This document shows positions 24,249-36,237 of a stretch of DNA of 64,000 bases, piece by piece. The DNA lies in assembly GCA_019914995.1 (NCBI GenBank), contig CM034128.1, positions 8,372,501-8,436,500 on the forward strand, read 5' to 3'. The DNA is from Acanthochlamys bracteata. Taxonomy: Eukaryota > Streptophyta > Magnoliopsida > Pandanales > Velloziaceae. The number at the start of each line of letters is the position of its first letter. Position 1 is the first letter of the stretch. The notes under the pieces are model-generated. The model was not told the origin of the DNA. It did no database searches and saw nothing but the letters and a program-made list of their open reading frames with translations. The translations under genes were made by a program, and so were the position numbers.

Positions 24249-26026
24249 TCAGTGATGACCCTTCGCTTCAGCCTTGGCATGAGATTTCGCTTTGGCCTAC
24301 AAAAATATTTTCATGCAAAAGACAAGATTAGCTTGATGTCAGAGAGCAGCAGATACATGTCAGGGAAACAAAGAAAAACTTCGAATGACTTTTGCTGTAA
24401 GTAGTAAATTGTTCAAATATGTTGCTTTGTTGATCACATGCAGCAAGAATTTCAATTGTAGCCACTTTATACAAAAGGAATCTCTGTGCATCATTTAGAA
24501 AGAAAAACATGAATATGACAACCGCTGTAAGAATTGTAGTAAATTATACATAAAAGATGATAAAATATACTAAAGAAAAATGGTGTGACACATGGAAGCA
24601 ACATATGGAAAAAGGAAACAAAGATACTTAGCTCATTCACGTACTGTACAGAATCACCTTAACTAGCTAATGCATTATGCTTGTGCCATTTAAAAGAATA
24701 TACAATTAGGAGCCATAGATTTCTCAACTAGCCGATAAGTGTATAGCAAGCAACTCTGTCTGGAATCAAGCACAAATATCACTTCAATGGACACTAATAA
24801 CACTGTAATAACAATGAAGACGCATTCCAAAGTTATGCCAATTGATTTAAGAAGCCATGAAAGTCCTTTACAAACAACCAACAGCTATCTTTGCGTTTCA
24901 ATATATTCTGCCCATTTAGAGGAAAAAATATGAAATTTAAATAGCATAGTAAAAGACAATCTTAGTTCTGTGAAAGTTGAACACGCGGTCAATTATGTTC
25001 TTATTAGTAAAGACAATCTTATAAAGTTGTTCATTATGCTAGTCTTTGAACTTTGAGAGGCTAAACTTCCCAAAACCAAAGATCCCTATGAAAGTCCACT
25101 GGAGAAGGACCTCATATCTTAGGTGCACATATTTGCATCTATTGGAAGTTTTTATTTCCCTCGGGAATCACCCAAAGGTAGGTAGGTTGTAGACCTTCAC
25201 ATAGGAGTCACATGCTTAATATTTATCAAAATACTAATAACTTTTATCTTATATACTTCCTTTGTATGCATAGAATGATTAACCATTGGCCCCAAGATGC
25301 ATAAAAAGATTATCCTTTTACTAGAAGCTTTGTCCCATTACTCAACTCATTTATCCTTCTACCCAAACAAACTTAAGTCTTTAATCTTACTAATATATCC
25401 AATATGGTAGCTTAAATAACTACCCTTCCCTTCCCCTCACCTTTATTACTCTCATCTTTGCTACTCTTAATCTTATTAATCTCGTCTCCAAAAAATGTGT
25501 AAGCTACTATGCCATGTTAGGTCCATCCTAAGAACCAGGAGTCTACTGCTACATAGTCATATCTAGATAGAAGGTAACTATTCCGAATTCAGTTAATCTA
25601 AATTCTGAGGACAATATTCTACCTTGCATCTCAATTATTAAAGCAATCCTGTTAAGTCTTTGCTCATATGTAATCAAAATTCTAAAGAAACTAACAAGTA
25701 CAGACAACAGATAGTTCTGAACAAAATAACTAGCCAAAGCACAATCAATTTTCAAGTAGACTTATACCTGAACGAATTTGAGCTTGATGCTGCCACAGAC
25801 AACACCAAATGTCAATGCAGACGCGCGTGCCACCTGAAATCAAAATAAAAAATACTCAATAACAAACTTAAGAACATATACTACCACAAAATGCTATTAG
25901 ATAGTCAACAATAAAATCTAGTCCACAATTGATGGATCACGATCTGAAGAAACTTGTAAGAATCGACTCAGTAAGTCTTACAAAGGCAAAAGTGCTAGCA
26001 CCGGAGTAAGGTCCAAGAACAGTCAT
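24249..26026 (-). CDS. Mitochondrial ATP synthase subunit e, 3 exons
   Basis: Three minus-strand exons join in frame: 26026-25982 (MTVLGPYSGASTFAF), 25833-25768 (VARASALTFGVVCGSIKLKF..) and 24296-24249 (AKAKSHAKAEAKGHH, TGA). All introns are GT..AG; intron 2 is 1,471 bp. The 52-residue product matches the plant ATP synthase E-chain family (as recalled, Arabidopsis At5g15320 and At3g01130, about 54 residues), including the YSGxST start, VARASA core and KAEAKxHH tail. Subunit e sits in the inner membrane and helps dimerise the F1Fo complex; the GVVCG segment (residues 25-29) is the expected GxxxG helix motif in the single membrane segment. The ATG lies right after a GCC-repeat leader (26029-26055). 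No damage is seen. Every exon is under 70 bp, so simple ORF scans miss it. Confidence 0.85.
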
Positions 26027-26028
26027 TG

Positions 26029-26055
26029 CGGTGGCGGCGGCGGCGGTGGCGGAGA
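26029..26055. repeat. GGC/GCC triplet tract in the subunit e leader
   Basis: An imperfect (GGC)n run lies directly upstream of the ATP synthase e start on the minus strand, inside its presumed 5' UTR. Confidence 0.7.
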
Positions 26056-26249
26056 GTTATGCAAGCTGCCGGAAAAGGATGAGAGAGAGAGAACCAACGC
26101 CGGCCAAACCCTACCGCGATTAGAGATTTCCACAATTAGTTAATAAACTAATCAATTTATTATTTGGGTAAATTGTTTGGGCAAGTCTCTGGTTGTTTTT
26201 CGCAAATAATGAAACTTCTATTGAAGCCGCTCAATAGCCCAACAGATAG

Positions 26250-26940
26250 ACCAATACTTTTAATGGGCTTTAAAACATTCCATTTAAGCGGCGCTACCCC
26301 GTCGTCGGCTGACCCACAGGCAGAAGAATCTATCGCCGTATCCACTGGCTATCTCTCTTCTCTCCGCTCTGCTTTCTCCAAGCTCTCCGTTGGCCCCACT
26401 GTTCTTGTTCCTTCTCTTCAGGAATCTTCGGATTCAGCAATTTGGAGAAACTACAACGTGTATCTGATTCGATACCGGTTCCTGAACACTTCAATAAACT
26501 GCTAATATTGGTGAATCGATCGGTCAAAATTTTCTTGCTCCGGCGAAGGATAGACTCGATTTGGTCGAGCTTTTAAGGTTACAACTACTGCATCTATGAA
26601 TTGGTATTCAAATTATACTCTCATGCGAGTGAGAAATCTGGAGTTGCGACGGAGTTGGAGTTCGATTCAGATGACATGGAGAACGAAAAGGTGGGTTGAT
26701 CGGTAGGTTCGAGGAATTTGTTGATGATTTGGTAGATATGTTTGGTTATGGAGTGGAGTTCAAAAGGTTTTGCTAAGGTTGGTGATGGTGGTGGGAGATT
26801 AGGTTTGCCTGATTTGAGTAGTTTGGTGCTTTTGGCATTTGTGTCGTGCGCCGAGGTCAAAGACGACGAAAATGTTTGCGGGAGTGATGTGTTTCGAATG
26901 GAGAAGAAGGCGACTGCACAGAAGCTTCATGTCTGAATTT
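26250..26940 (+). pseudogene. Unidentified degenerate gene-like locus
   Basis: This GC-richer stretch has codon-like composition but no single frame. One frame reads ESIAVSTGYLSSLRSAFSKL near 26325-26385. A second frame, about 26420 to 26540, reads SDSIPVPEHFNKLL. A third, 26742-26935, reads AKVGDGGGRLGLPDLSSLV. The switch of frame suggests a decayed coding exon or exons, starting about 220 bp from the subunit e gene on the opposite strand. I do not recognise the family. Alternatively it is the transcribed leader of an unknown gene. Bases 26941-27466 are AT-rich with nothing seen. Confidence 0.3.
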
Positions 26941-27466
26941 TGTCAAAGGTGCCAGGAGTTCATTTTGGTACTACTGGGTGGGCCTGTAATTTCGATATTC
27001 TTCCCTGGTATATGTGAATTACAGCAAATTTTGAAATAAATTTTCCTGTTTGAGTATCAGATTGGTGGTTTTTGTAACTATGTTCTGTTTTTTAAATAAA
27101 ATAGAGAAGTGGTTCTTATAACTACTTGCATTTTAGATCATTCTATACAACTTCAGGTAGGTCTCAATTGGACCTTTGTAAGCTTGACTTTAATAAAAAA
27201 ATATTTATCTTATCCCACAATCTGCAACCAGAGAGTTCCTATGATTTTATGTTGGCTTCGGTATGGATTTGCATGCTTTTATAGCCTATTGTATGATGGT
27301 TAACCAAATTTCAGTGACCCTCATATCAATCGATCTCAAACATGAATTGAGATTGGTAACAATTTAAAACCCTAGAACCGATACAAAACTTAAAAGTCTG
27401 AGAACTAGTTCATGTAAATAGATCTCAAAACAACAATAAAAAAGCGCGAAATGAAATGGAGCTCAC

Positions 27467-27500
27467 CCATGTCCATCTCGTTGTAGTCGTCGTCCGCCAT
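27467..27500 (-). pseudogene. NRPB6: RPB6 (RNA polymerase II/I/III subunit) exon 1 fragment
   Basis: The minus strand reads ATG, then ADDDYNEMDMG, then a GTGAGC donor, which is the N-terminus of plant RPB6 (MADxDYNxxDMGYEDEP). A plausible leader lies upstream at 27501-27640. No further RPB6 exon follows downstream on the minus strand: the acidic second exon is absent from 27466 down to the ATP synthase e gene. RPB6 is a shared subunit of the nuclear polymerases at the base of the clamp. This is therefore an orphan first exon. It may still drive transcription. Confidence 0.6.
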
Positions 27501-27649
27501 GGCTGATCGCTCGCTTGAATTTTTTCAACAATTTTGCTCCGACGAGAGAAACAGAGAAGTGGCTGTGGTTCTTTCAACTTCCAGACCGAGTTGTTCCGAC
27601 TCGGCTAAGGATACATTGCCATTTGCATCCAACTGTCATATAAAAGTAA

Positions 27650-28480
27650 GATAATTTAGTTATCTTTGGCTCTATGCCACCGATGCCATTCATGTATAAG
27701 ACTTATGCAGTAAAGATTGTAATCTTGTAAATTTGTAAGAAAACTATGTATCATGCATGGAAGGAATCTGAAAATAACTAAATGGTGGGCATTTAGTTAT
27801 GCCTGATACGTCAGTATAAAACTGGTGTCCTGTGTTCTGTTTTTTCCATACCAATTTTGAATTACAAAAACAAGTTTGAGCTTAAACAAAGCACTCGAGC
27901 AATCTCTAAATGAAGTTGTTGAATTTAACATAGAAAGGTACAAGAATAGCTTGTTTAAGTGTAGTGATATAATTATCTTGTGCTGTTAGAATAGTGTAGC
28001 AGGCATCTTGAGCGTTCTTCTAAAGTGGAATGGTGCGGTTTAGTTAGCAGAAACATTCTGGCGCTACTAAAATAAAGCAATTGAACTGAAATTTTTCAAC
28101 AACGAAGCATCAGTATTCAGCACACTCGAAGAATTAACTGTAGTTTCTACCATAAGTTTCATTGCCATGCATAGAAGAAGGGATAGATTAAAAGATATTA
28201 TGGAGAACTACAAAAGACATTCAAAAAAGCTACAATATGCAGCGGGCCACTCAAAGAAAATAAACCAGCAGTCTATACGACCATAATCGTACAAGCAGCA
28301 AAAAACAGATTTGCAAAAATAGCTAGTACTATAACATGTTTGGTTCTCATTTCCAAAATATGCAGCAGACTAAAAGGGCATGAAACCATTTCCCAACAAA
28401 TAGTTCCCATAATCATAGCTCATACTTTACAGATTGCACCACATATCGAAAACTATAAGACCCCAAAGAAAAGTAATATG
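27650..28480. other. Spacer between RPB6 fragments
   Basis: AT-rich sequence without recognised coding exons. It separates the RPB6 3' fragment from the exon 1 fragment. Confidence 0.5.
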
Positions 28481-28715
28481 CACTAAGTCGCCACCAACTT
28501 GTTTCTTCTACGAATCCTCCACTATGAGCTCATCCTGCAATCTTCATAACTGCAAAGTTGAAAAGCAAAAGAAAGTCGAAAGCTGTAGAGATACACATAT
28601 TTTTAGATTTCAATGACATGCTAGAAAAATCAAACTCAAATTCATACCTTCCATCAGAAAGATAACGGCAAATTGTGAAAGATTTTTTGCGCTCTCCAAG
28701 TTCCTTCATAGCAAT
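28481..28715 (-). pseudogene. NRPB6: RPB6 3' fragment (last two exons), broken
   Basis: Exon 28715-28648 reads IAMKELGERKKSFTICRYLSDG, matching the RPB6 segment before its C-terminus, and ends in a GTATGA donor. The next exon (28549 to about 28481) starts YED and reads DELIVEDS, then TAG where the family has tryptophan (TGG), then KKQVGGD. A few bases are also missing around the WGV segment, shifting frame. On the minus strand this 3' part lies upstream of the exon 1 fragment at 27500, the reverse of gene order. Introns are retained. The earlier exons are absent; AT-rich sequence precedes it up to the PDH promoter. Confidence 0.75.
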
Positions 28716-28968
28716 CTACGTGCAATATGACAGATTAGATAAACGTCTTCAAATTGACAATCTTAACTGCAAAAAATAAATAAAATAAAATAAAAAATAA
28801 AAAAATAAGCTTTTTCAAATGTAACCTAAACTAATCACGTTCACATACATCTTTATCATAATAGTCACATCATCAAAAGCAACATCAACGCCCCTGCGTT
28901 CATTTCCAAGCTCTCTCTCTTCTCGCTTCCTCGTTCTCTCCGCCCCTTCTTTCCCTTCCCCTCTTCCT

Positions 28969-28977
28969 CTATATAAA
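28969..28977 (+). promoter_or_regulatory. TATA box of the plastid PDH E1-alpha gene
   Basis: TCTATATAAAC lies 55-60 bp upstream of the ATG at 29031 and follows a CT-rich stretch (28905-28965), a typical plant promoter arrangement. The leader would be about 30 bp. Confidence 0.7.
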
Positions 28978-29030
28978 CTCGCTCACCACCAATTCAATCA
29001 TTCTTCTTTCTCTCTGCACCCACAGAAAAA

Positions 29031-31627
29031 ATGGCAACAACAACTGCAGCTGCTTCTACCTTCGCCGCCGTCGAGATTATCCCAACTGACAACAAGCCTT
29101 TCTCTTCCTTCTTTGGTTCTAATCTCCGTTTCTCTTCATTCAAATCTTCTCATACCATCTCAAATGTTGCCTCCCTTCGCTCTCGCCCAGTCCGTGCCGT
29201 CAATGTTGTTAGCGATTCCAAACAGATCAGCTCCAACTTGTACCCTTCCGGCACGGTAAATTTATTAACCAATTTTTGTTAGATCTTAACAATTTTGGTT
29301 GACTAGATCTGGAATTTATTGATTTTTTTGGTTTTTGGTGTTTTAGGTTATTAGCGGAGAGGTGGCGCTGGAGTTCTATGAGGACATGGTTTTGGGACGA
29401 GCGTTTGAGGACATGTGTGCTCAGATGTATTATAGAGGGAAGATGTTTGGATTTGTTCATTTATATAACGGACAGGAAGCTGTTTCTACTGGGTTCATTA
29501 AGCTGTTGAAGAAAAGTGATAGTGTTGTTAGCACGTATCGTGATCATGTTCATGCTCTTAGCAAAGGCGTACCTGCTCGTGCTGTGATGGCTGAGCTCTT
29601 TGGTAAGGCCACTGGTTGTTGCCGTGGTCAGGGTGGATCGATGCACATGTTCTCTAGTGAGCACAATGTTCTTGGTGGATTTGCATTTATTGGAGAAGGT
29701 ATTCCCGTCGCCACTGGTGCTGCATTCTCCTCGAAGTATAACAGAGAGGTCCTCAAGCAGGAATGTGATGATGTCACGCTTGCATTCTTCGGTGATGGAA
29801 CTTGTAATAATGGGCAGTTCTTTGAGTGCCTTAACATGGCAGCGCTATGGAAGCTGCCCATTGTCTTTGTTGTGGAGAATAATCTGTGGGCGATTGGGAT
29901 GTCTCACTTGCGGGCAACTTCTGACCCTGAGATATGGAAGAAGGGACCACCATTTAAGATGCCTGGTGTGCATGTTGATGGCATGGATGTGCTCAAGGTC
30001 CGAGACGTTGCTGTGGAGGCAATTCAGCGTGCAAGGTGTGGTGATGGTCCAACATTGGTCGAGTGTGAGACGTATCGTTTCAGAGGCCATTCCCTTGCTG
30101 ACCCTGATGAGCTCCGCAAGGCTGGTGAGATCTTATTAACTAGGATTATGGCTTTTCTTTTGTTATTCTCATAATTTCTAGTAATTAGGCATTGTGTTAT
30201 GCATGACTTTTATATTGGAATGCGTTGATCATTGTGACCATTCTAACCTAGTTACTAGAAAGTAGCTATTGATATTAGGATTGCAAGATGTGTGTTTGTT
30301 TAGCTTCCCTTCAAGTTATGTAGGTGGCATGAGAGCAAGCCAAATAATAGTCTTCCTTAGTTCAGGAAATGATCTTATGAAAATGCCACATCATCCTAAT
30401 TGTGCCTTTTAGCTTTGCAAACTAAAAGAAAGCATTTTCTATATGAAGTCAAGAATGATCATAAATCATGTTTTACAAGAAAAAAGTCTTACAGAATTCA
30501 ATTAATCACGCATGTACGTCCTCATGTCGTATGGGCAAAAACAGATCAGTCTTCTATGGATGGTGAAATGGCAGCTTGAAACTACATCAGAAACATGAAG
30601 TTTTTATCTGACTTCTTAATTTAAAGTGGTAGTTATTATGTCAATTTGCAAAGTACATTGCAACAATTCTGTATATACTAAGCACCACCAGAATGCTTCT
30701 TTACCTTGCAGCATATGCACTTAAGCAAACAATAAATCTAAAGAGCTAACCTGGTGTCTAGAATTGTATCAATATAAATTCGTCAGAGTTGGTCAATAGT
30801 GATAGTGGCTATGCAGGTACTTCGTTTAGAATAACACAGTTAAAGTATTTCACCTATCTATGTAGATGATTCATCTATGTTCATCGTTGCAGCCAATAAT
30901 ACGAACTTATACAGAAAATATTTTTATTTTGGCGAAAGTAATATAACAAGCATGTTGTCTTTTGGTGGATATATAGCGAGCATGTTGGGTGTTTTCTTTT
31001 TCAAGGTAATGGCATTGCCGTCAAACATTGTTGTTGAGATATGTCATGTCGGATGTGAAACTACAGAAAAGGCCTATTACTAAATCTTCCAGACCAGTTA
31101 TGAAATCTGAAAGCTTGAGATTCACTATGACTTTTATGCTGTTGGAAAGTGCGATAAGCTTCTCATCTCTATGATAGAGTAAAGAACTACATATAATGCG
31201 TCACACAATTTCTTGTCGCCATGCAGCATCTCCCTGTGGTTACTTTGTGCGAGAATTTTGTTAATGGGTTCTTGATATAGTGAAGTTAAAATAAAATCCT
31301 GCAGCAGTTTTAAGAGGGATGTGAGTAATCTTTTTCGTTTTGGTGGCAGATGAGAAAGCTCACTATGCTCAGAGGGATCCAATTGTGGCTCTGAAGAAGT
31401 ATATTTTGGAGCACAACCTAGCAAGTGAATCAGACCTGAAGGCTATTGAGAAGAAGATTGATGATGTAATTGAAGATGCTGTTGAGTTTGCAGATTCAAG
31501 TTCTCCTCCCCCTCGGAGCCAGCTACTTGAGAATGTGTTTGCTGACCCAAGAGGATTTGGAATTGGCCCAGATGGGACGTACAGGTGCGAGGATCCTAAG
31601 TTTACTGAAGGCACTGCCCAGGTTTGA
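29031..31627 (+). CDS. PDH-E1 ALPHA: Plastid pyruvate dehydrogenase E1 component, alpha subunit
   Basis: Three exons, 29031-29255, 29347-30124 and 31350-31627, join in frame to 426 residues; the Arabidopsis protein At1g01090 is about 428. The first ~70 residues are Ser/Ala/Thr-rich with few acids, as a chloroplast transit peptide should be. The body is a thiamine-diphosphate E1-alpha: [27 protein letters not shown], and the cofactor-binding motif from GDG (224-226) to ENN (252-254). With E1-beta it decarboxylates pyruvate in the plastid complex that supplies acetyl-CoA for fatty-acid synthesis. Introns are GT..AG (donors at 29256 and 30125). Codon phase across the second junction rebuilds aspartate (G|AT). 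No damage is seen; the first ATG after the TATA box is used. Confidence 0.95.
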
Positions 31628-32127
31628 GACTGGTTAATGTGCTTGTAATCTTGGTTCCTTCCCTATGAAGATTCCAAATCTCAACTTTTAGAACATGTTT
31701 GCGGTATGGCTTACTTGTCGAGGATTTTGAGTTGATAGTACGTGCAGTATAGGAGTCATAGGTTCCCACTCGGGTTATCTTCTCTTTCTTTCAAGTGTAG
31801 GATTTTCCCCCACAATTATTTTACACCTTGTTTCTAGTGACGCTTCAAGCTTTTATCGTCCATCTTTAGGAAAGCTGGCCAAGCGTCATGTTTAGCATTT
31901 GTAAGGGATATCTATTTATTCTTTAAAAGTGTTAATGATCAGTGTGTTCATGTATGGTTTGTGAAATCTCCCAGTATCTGCTAGTCAATTTTACGCGAAA
32001 CGTTTATTGTAGGAAAATATGTTCATGCCAAGTTTGAAGAAGCAAGTTTGTACCTTGACCCGGTGGCATCGTTTCTACAATAAGTTCAAACAGGTTCTAC
32101 AATTTTTCTATATTACAATCACACCGA
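31628..32127. other. 3' flank of the PDH gene
   Basis: It holds the presumed 3' UTR of PDH E1-alpha and AT-rich spacer. No other gene is seen. Confidence 0.5.
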
Positions 32128-32363
32128 ACCCGTTTGGGATTGTATTTCACTGACGGTGCTTTTTAATTTTTAATTTTATATTTTTTAATATATATTTTAT
32201 AAATATTTTAAAAAAAATTTAAAATTTTAAAAAATATAAAAAAAAATTATTTAATAAAATTTTTTTATTCTATTTCTTTATTATTTTTTTAAAATAAATA
32301 AAATAAAAATATGTTTTATTTTAAAAAAATTTTATTTTATAAGTATTTTTAAATAAACGCTCC
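32128..32363. mobile_element. AT-rich MITE copy between convergent genes
   Basis: It begins near CCCGTTTGGGATTG and ends AAATAAACGCTCC, whose reverse complement GGAGCGTTTAT matches the left end of the 13550 copy. The interior is the same A/T-only inverted core. It lies between the 3' ends of PDH E1-alpha and the START gene. Confidence 0.55.
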
Positions 32364-32680
32364 GTGCTTAAAATTTGCGGAACCCTTCTCTAGTGTTGCA
32401 TCATTTACAAATTTCCCGTTGATAAACCAGAATTCCAAAATAACAAACAAATCCATGCAGCGCACTGTAAAAGCTTTTCTCAACTTGCTCGATAAGCAGA
32501 TACAAAGAATAACAACGTTAGAATGTATAAACAAATTTCTTTTTATATATAAATTTGTTATTTGCCTTCGCTTTGTCACAATAACAGTAAATAAGCTGCA
32601 TCTCTGCAGACGAGAATCAGGCAAAAAAAAAACAATGTAACCCCTCGAATTTGGAGCGCATCACTTTTTTATTTCATCAT

Positions 32681-35518
32681 TCACAACCTCCTCCCTTGCT
32701 TCATGAATTTCCTAGCAACTCCAAAAATTATTGCCTTAGTCAAAAGGCCACGATCGAGACTACAGGCAATAGCTACAGCTCCACCAACCATAAGTAACTT
32801 TGGTACCCTTCCCCATGTTTTCTCTTTCGCACCTTCTTCTATGAGATCAGATGCCTCAGAGCTTGTTTCTAGTGACCTCAAGTAGCTGGGCTCAATCTCG
32901 GTGTTGACTTGTGCAATTTTAGCAGTTTGAGATAATGGCACATTGCAGCTCCTCTCTTTCTGGTATGCTCGAAGACCAGGTTCTATCTTCTTTACACAGC
33001 CCCACATCCCTTGTCGAACGCCCAGCTTTGCAATCTCCCGAGGAATACCCATGTCCTCATGATGGAATAGTAGCACTTCACTTGCTGTCATCTGACCGCC
33101 TCTAGATCTGGATTCAACTGAATCATAACAGATAATACAATTACTCAAACTCTTGATGGTTATTTGGAACTTTAATTTTTGAGTATGTGTTGCTTGCAGA
33201 AGATTGAACTGTGTATACCTGGACGAATGCACCAGCTTGAAAAATAACGATCAACACGCCTAGGTTTGTTTTTCCGAGCTATGGATGGACAAGGAATTCC
33301 CTGACAACATAAAAATCTTACAATCATGCAGAGTATGATAAAAATGACATAGAATTGAACATTCAATATGATCATTTAGCTAAAAAGCAAGAGTTAATAT
33401 GTTCGTCAATCAGAAATGAACATATTAAGTTTCAATAGCAACTCAAGTATCAATTACAGCAACCTAATAACTGCAGCTGTAATCAACAGCAATACAACAA
33501 AGATTCGTGCAATATCCAAACAGAAGAACTTCAGATTACTATGTAGAATTAACAACAAAGTCTACGTCAAGCTTTTATGTCATAGGAATTCAGGACTTCC
33601 AATTTACCAAAAGTAGAGCATGTTTGTATCTCATGACAAATTACTTGGAGTCACCGGTTCAATCAAACATATCTTATCTTTAGAAAGAGACAAGCGGCGA
33701 GCAGATTTTTCATGCATGCGCATGTACTATAATCTAAGATAGACCCTGAAGATATTGTGTATAGTATTAAGAAGATGATATTAGTTACTATATGTCCATT
33801 GCATATGAAAAGAATGAGAAACTGACACTAGTTGAAAGTTTTATGAAGACTACCAAATAGGAGCCGCAAGGTCTCATAAACCATTTAATGAACAAAATTG
33901 TTTTATGCATTTATTTCATTCAAATACTAAACTTGGAATCCAAGCACATAGGTCCATGAGCCACTTTTTCATGACTAACAGGTTCAAATTTCTTCATGAA
34001 CAAATTGGAAATATGGATGGAACACTTTGGCATATGATCATGAATATATGCTATTTGATCTTGAAATATATCTATTTGCCTGGACCAGATTTTAGCAATC
34101 TTCAACAGCAAGAATTTGACGAATGTACCCACTTGTCAATCCACTTAATAAAAGAAGCCTGTAGTGATATAATAACGGACATGTCCTACTATCAGTTACA
34201 AACACAAAAGAACTTGAAGGCAATGGACTGAAGTATTATCTCAAAAATGCAGCTTTTTGCTTTCTTGTGTTGACTTCAAGATACATTCAGGATAAGACAG
34301 CATCTGAATGCTGAGATCAAATGAGGTACTCAACAACAACAACAACAACAACAAAGCCTTATCCCACTAGGTTGGGACAATCCTTATCCCCCTAATGAGG
34401 TACTACTATGATGAAATAAATGAGACAATTTTAGAGACTATACTTTCATTAGATTGTACCTTTGTCAAACAATAATAGGTCTGCCCGCACTTCCATATCC
34501 TACGGCCAATTGTGTACTCTCTGTCACTGCAGAAGAATGGAAACTTTGGAAAAGAAACAGAAAACATTAGCAAACACTTAAAGAAAAAGATACCAACATC
34601 AAGGTCAATCCAGAAAACAGGATTCCCACCTTTCGTATCCAATGAGCAACTGTTGTTCCAGTTCTGCCACACTCCTCCAGAATAGCATAATGGATGAGCA
34701 TGTCATCCCACTTATTCTTCATCCGGAACTCGTCATCCCAGAAGAAGTCTCTAACAATTTCTGGTGTTGCATTCTCAAACACTGTTCTACTGTGATATTC
34801 AGTAGGCCCATTCTGCATCAAACTTGACCAGTTATAACACCAAACAGGTACCAACTGCAATTTCCATCAAACCACTAGAAAGCAATACTATCCTATTACA
34901 AAATGTTAGGTTTTTAATCCTGTTTGCAAGACACTGTACCACAGGATCTCTTCTCCAAGCACGGTAGCTGAAGCTGGGTAGCACTTTGTCCATCATCAGG
35001 TGCCATGGTAGCCCGCCATCGGTCCCTTCAACCAGCTCACATAGATACTTCAAATCAGCACTGGTCACGGCTAGATTCCCACTTTCAAACGCCATTGAAC
35101 TGTGTATCAACCTAAACAACCAAATCAAGAATTCCAAATTCAATTCCTCAACATCCCAAATCAAACAACAAAAAGTTCAGAACTTTATAATCTCCGATCA
35201 CGAACACCTCCGCATATTAGTTACCGCCATGAGCTTCTTCGAATCATCACCATCATCAGAGCTAGACCTCCTGCTACAAGAAATCTGTTTCTTGAACGAG
35301 CTGAAATCCCAGTTGGGCGAGTTGAAATTAAACCCAGAAGTCTGCGAACAACCAGCAACAATTCCAGAAGCCCACTTGGGATTCCAAGCCCAACCAATCA
35401 ACAACCCAACGAAAGCAGCAAGCGATAGCGGTACAGATAACAACGCAAGACCAGAAACAACTCCACCAATTGTCGGTTGCCGAAAGATTTCCATCACTGC
35501 TTCCGTAACCAACGCCAT
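32681..35518 (-). CDS. START-domain (StAR-related lipid transfer) membrane protein
   Basis: Six minus-strand exons join to 422 residues: 35518-35208, 35111-34940, 34812-34630, 34543-34460, 33300-33219 and 33117-32681. The order follows the plant START proteins I recall as At3g23080 and At4g14500: an N-terminal hydrophobic segment (residues ~18-45), VTSADLKYLCELVEGTDGG, RTVFENATPE, WDDMLIHYAILEEC, FPFFCSDREYTIGRRIW, KPRRVDRYFSSWCIR, HHEDMGIPREIAKLGVRQGMWG, and a C-terminal hydrophobic stretch before GVARKF. START domains bind a lipid in a hydrophobic cavity; this subgroup is membrane-anchored and of unknown ligand. Exon phases agree at every junction; the exon 1 donor (AG|GTGTTC) is the weakest choice. 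Intron 4 carries a SINE scrap. No damage is seen. Confidence 0.9.
34331..34393 (-). mobile_element. 5'-truncated Au-like SINE tail with perfect 11-bp TSD
   Basis: Minus-strand reading gives AGTGGGATAAGGCTTTG followed by (TTG)n, the conserved 3' end of the plant Au SINE family. AATGAGGTACT flanks it on both sides without mismatch (34320-34330 and 34394-34404). It lies in intron 4 of the START gene. Only about 60 bp of the element is present, so the copy was truncated on insertion. Confidence 0.75.
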
Positions 35519-36237
35519 TACTTCAGAAGAATCTCAAAAATTCAGATATTTGACTTCGTTTCTGGGTCGGGGGAACAAATTCCCCCGCCCTCCAGCAGCA
35601 GATACTAGAGATAGAGAGCGGAAGAAGACAGAAAAAAGGTTTAAAGTTAAAGAGTTTATAAAATGATTAAGGGGATAAGGAGAGATAAGAAGATTTGGAG
35701 GGAGAGGTTAAGGTGAGATAAAGTGGGATTGCTTGTGGGCCCATGATAAATGAGAGCCGTGCATACTCTTGTTAGTATTGGATTAACGGCAGCGAGCTGA
35801 CACCGTTAAGAGACTTATTTCGTTATTCGTAAGTTAGGTCCACTAAGTTTGTATTTCACTATTATAGGTAAATTATCTTTTGGTTAGACAATGAAATGGA
35901 CCTCTTTCTCAGCAATTGTCTTGAAAAGTTCATATCAATATTATTAGGTGAAGAGCGATGTAAAATTAGAGGATATGGATTAGAAATAAAGAGAGGTTTC
36001 AGTGCGTGTCAATATTGGTGAATAAACGAACACTTTCCATAATGTAAAAATAATTTAACGTTGCGGTTTTGATACTACTGATAGATATCAAAACACTAAA
36101 TGCTTCCGAAAGAAGAACGGAATTGATAAGTTTAGATAAAGAAGTGTTCATAGATAATTAGAAATGAGTCATAGCAAAAGAGTCTTTTATTAGTATAAGT
36201 ACTTTACTCAAAATGAAATAGAAAACAATGATGATTT
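35519..36237. other. Spacer upstream of the START gene
   Basis: It includes the presumed promoter and leader of the START gene (a GGGCCCATGA segment near 35737) and AT-rich sequence. No gene is seen. Confidence 0.45.

Noticed and set aside
27467-28715. A single intact RPB6 gene
   Set aside because: The exons are in the wrong order on the strand, the middle exons are missing, and the last exon has a stop in place of tryptophan plus a frameshift.
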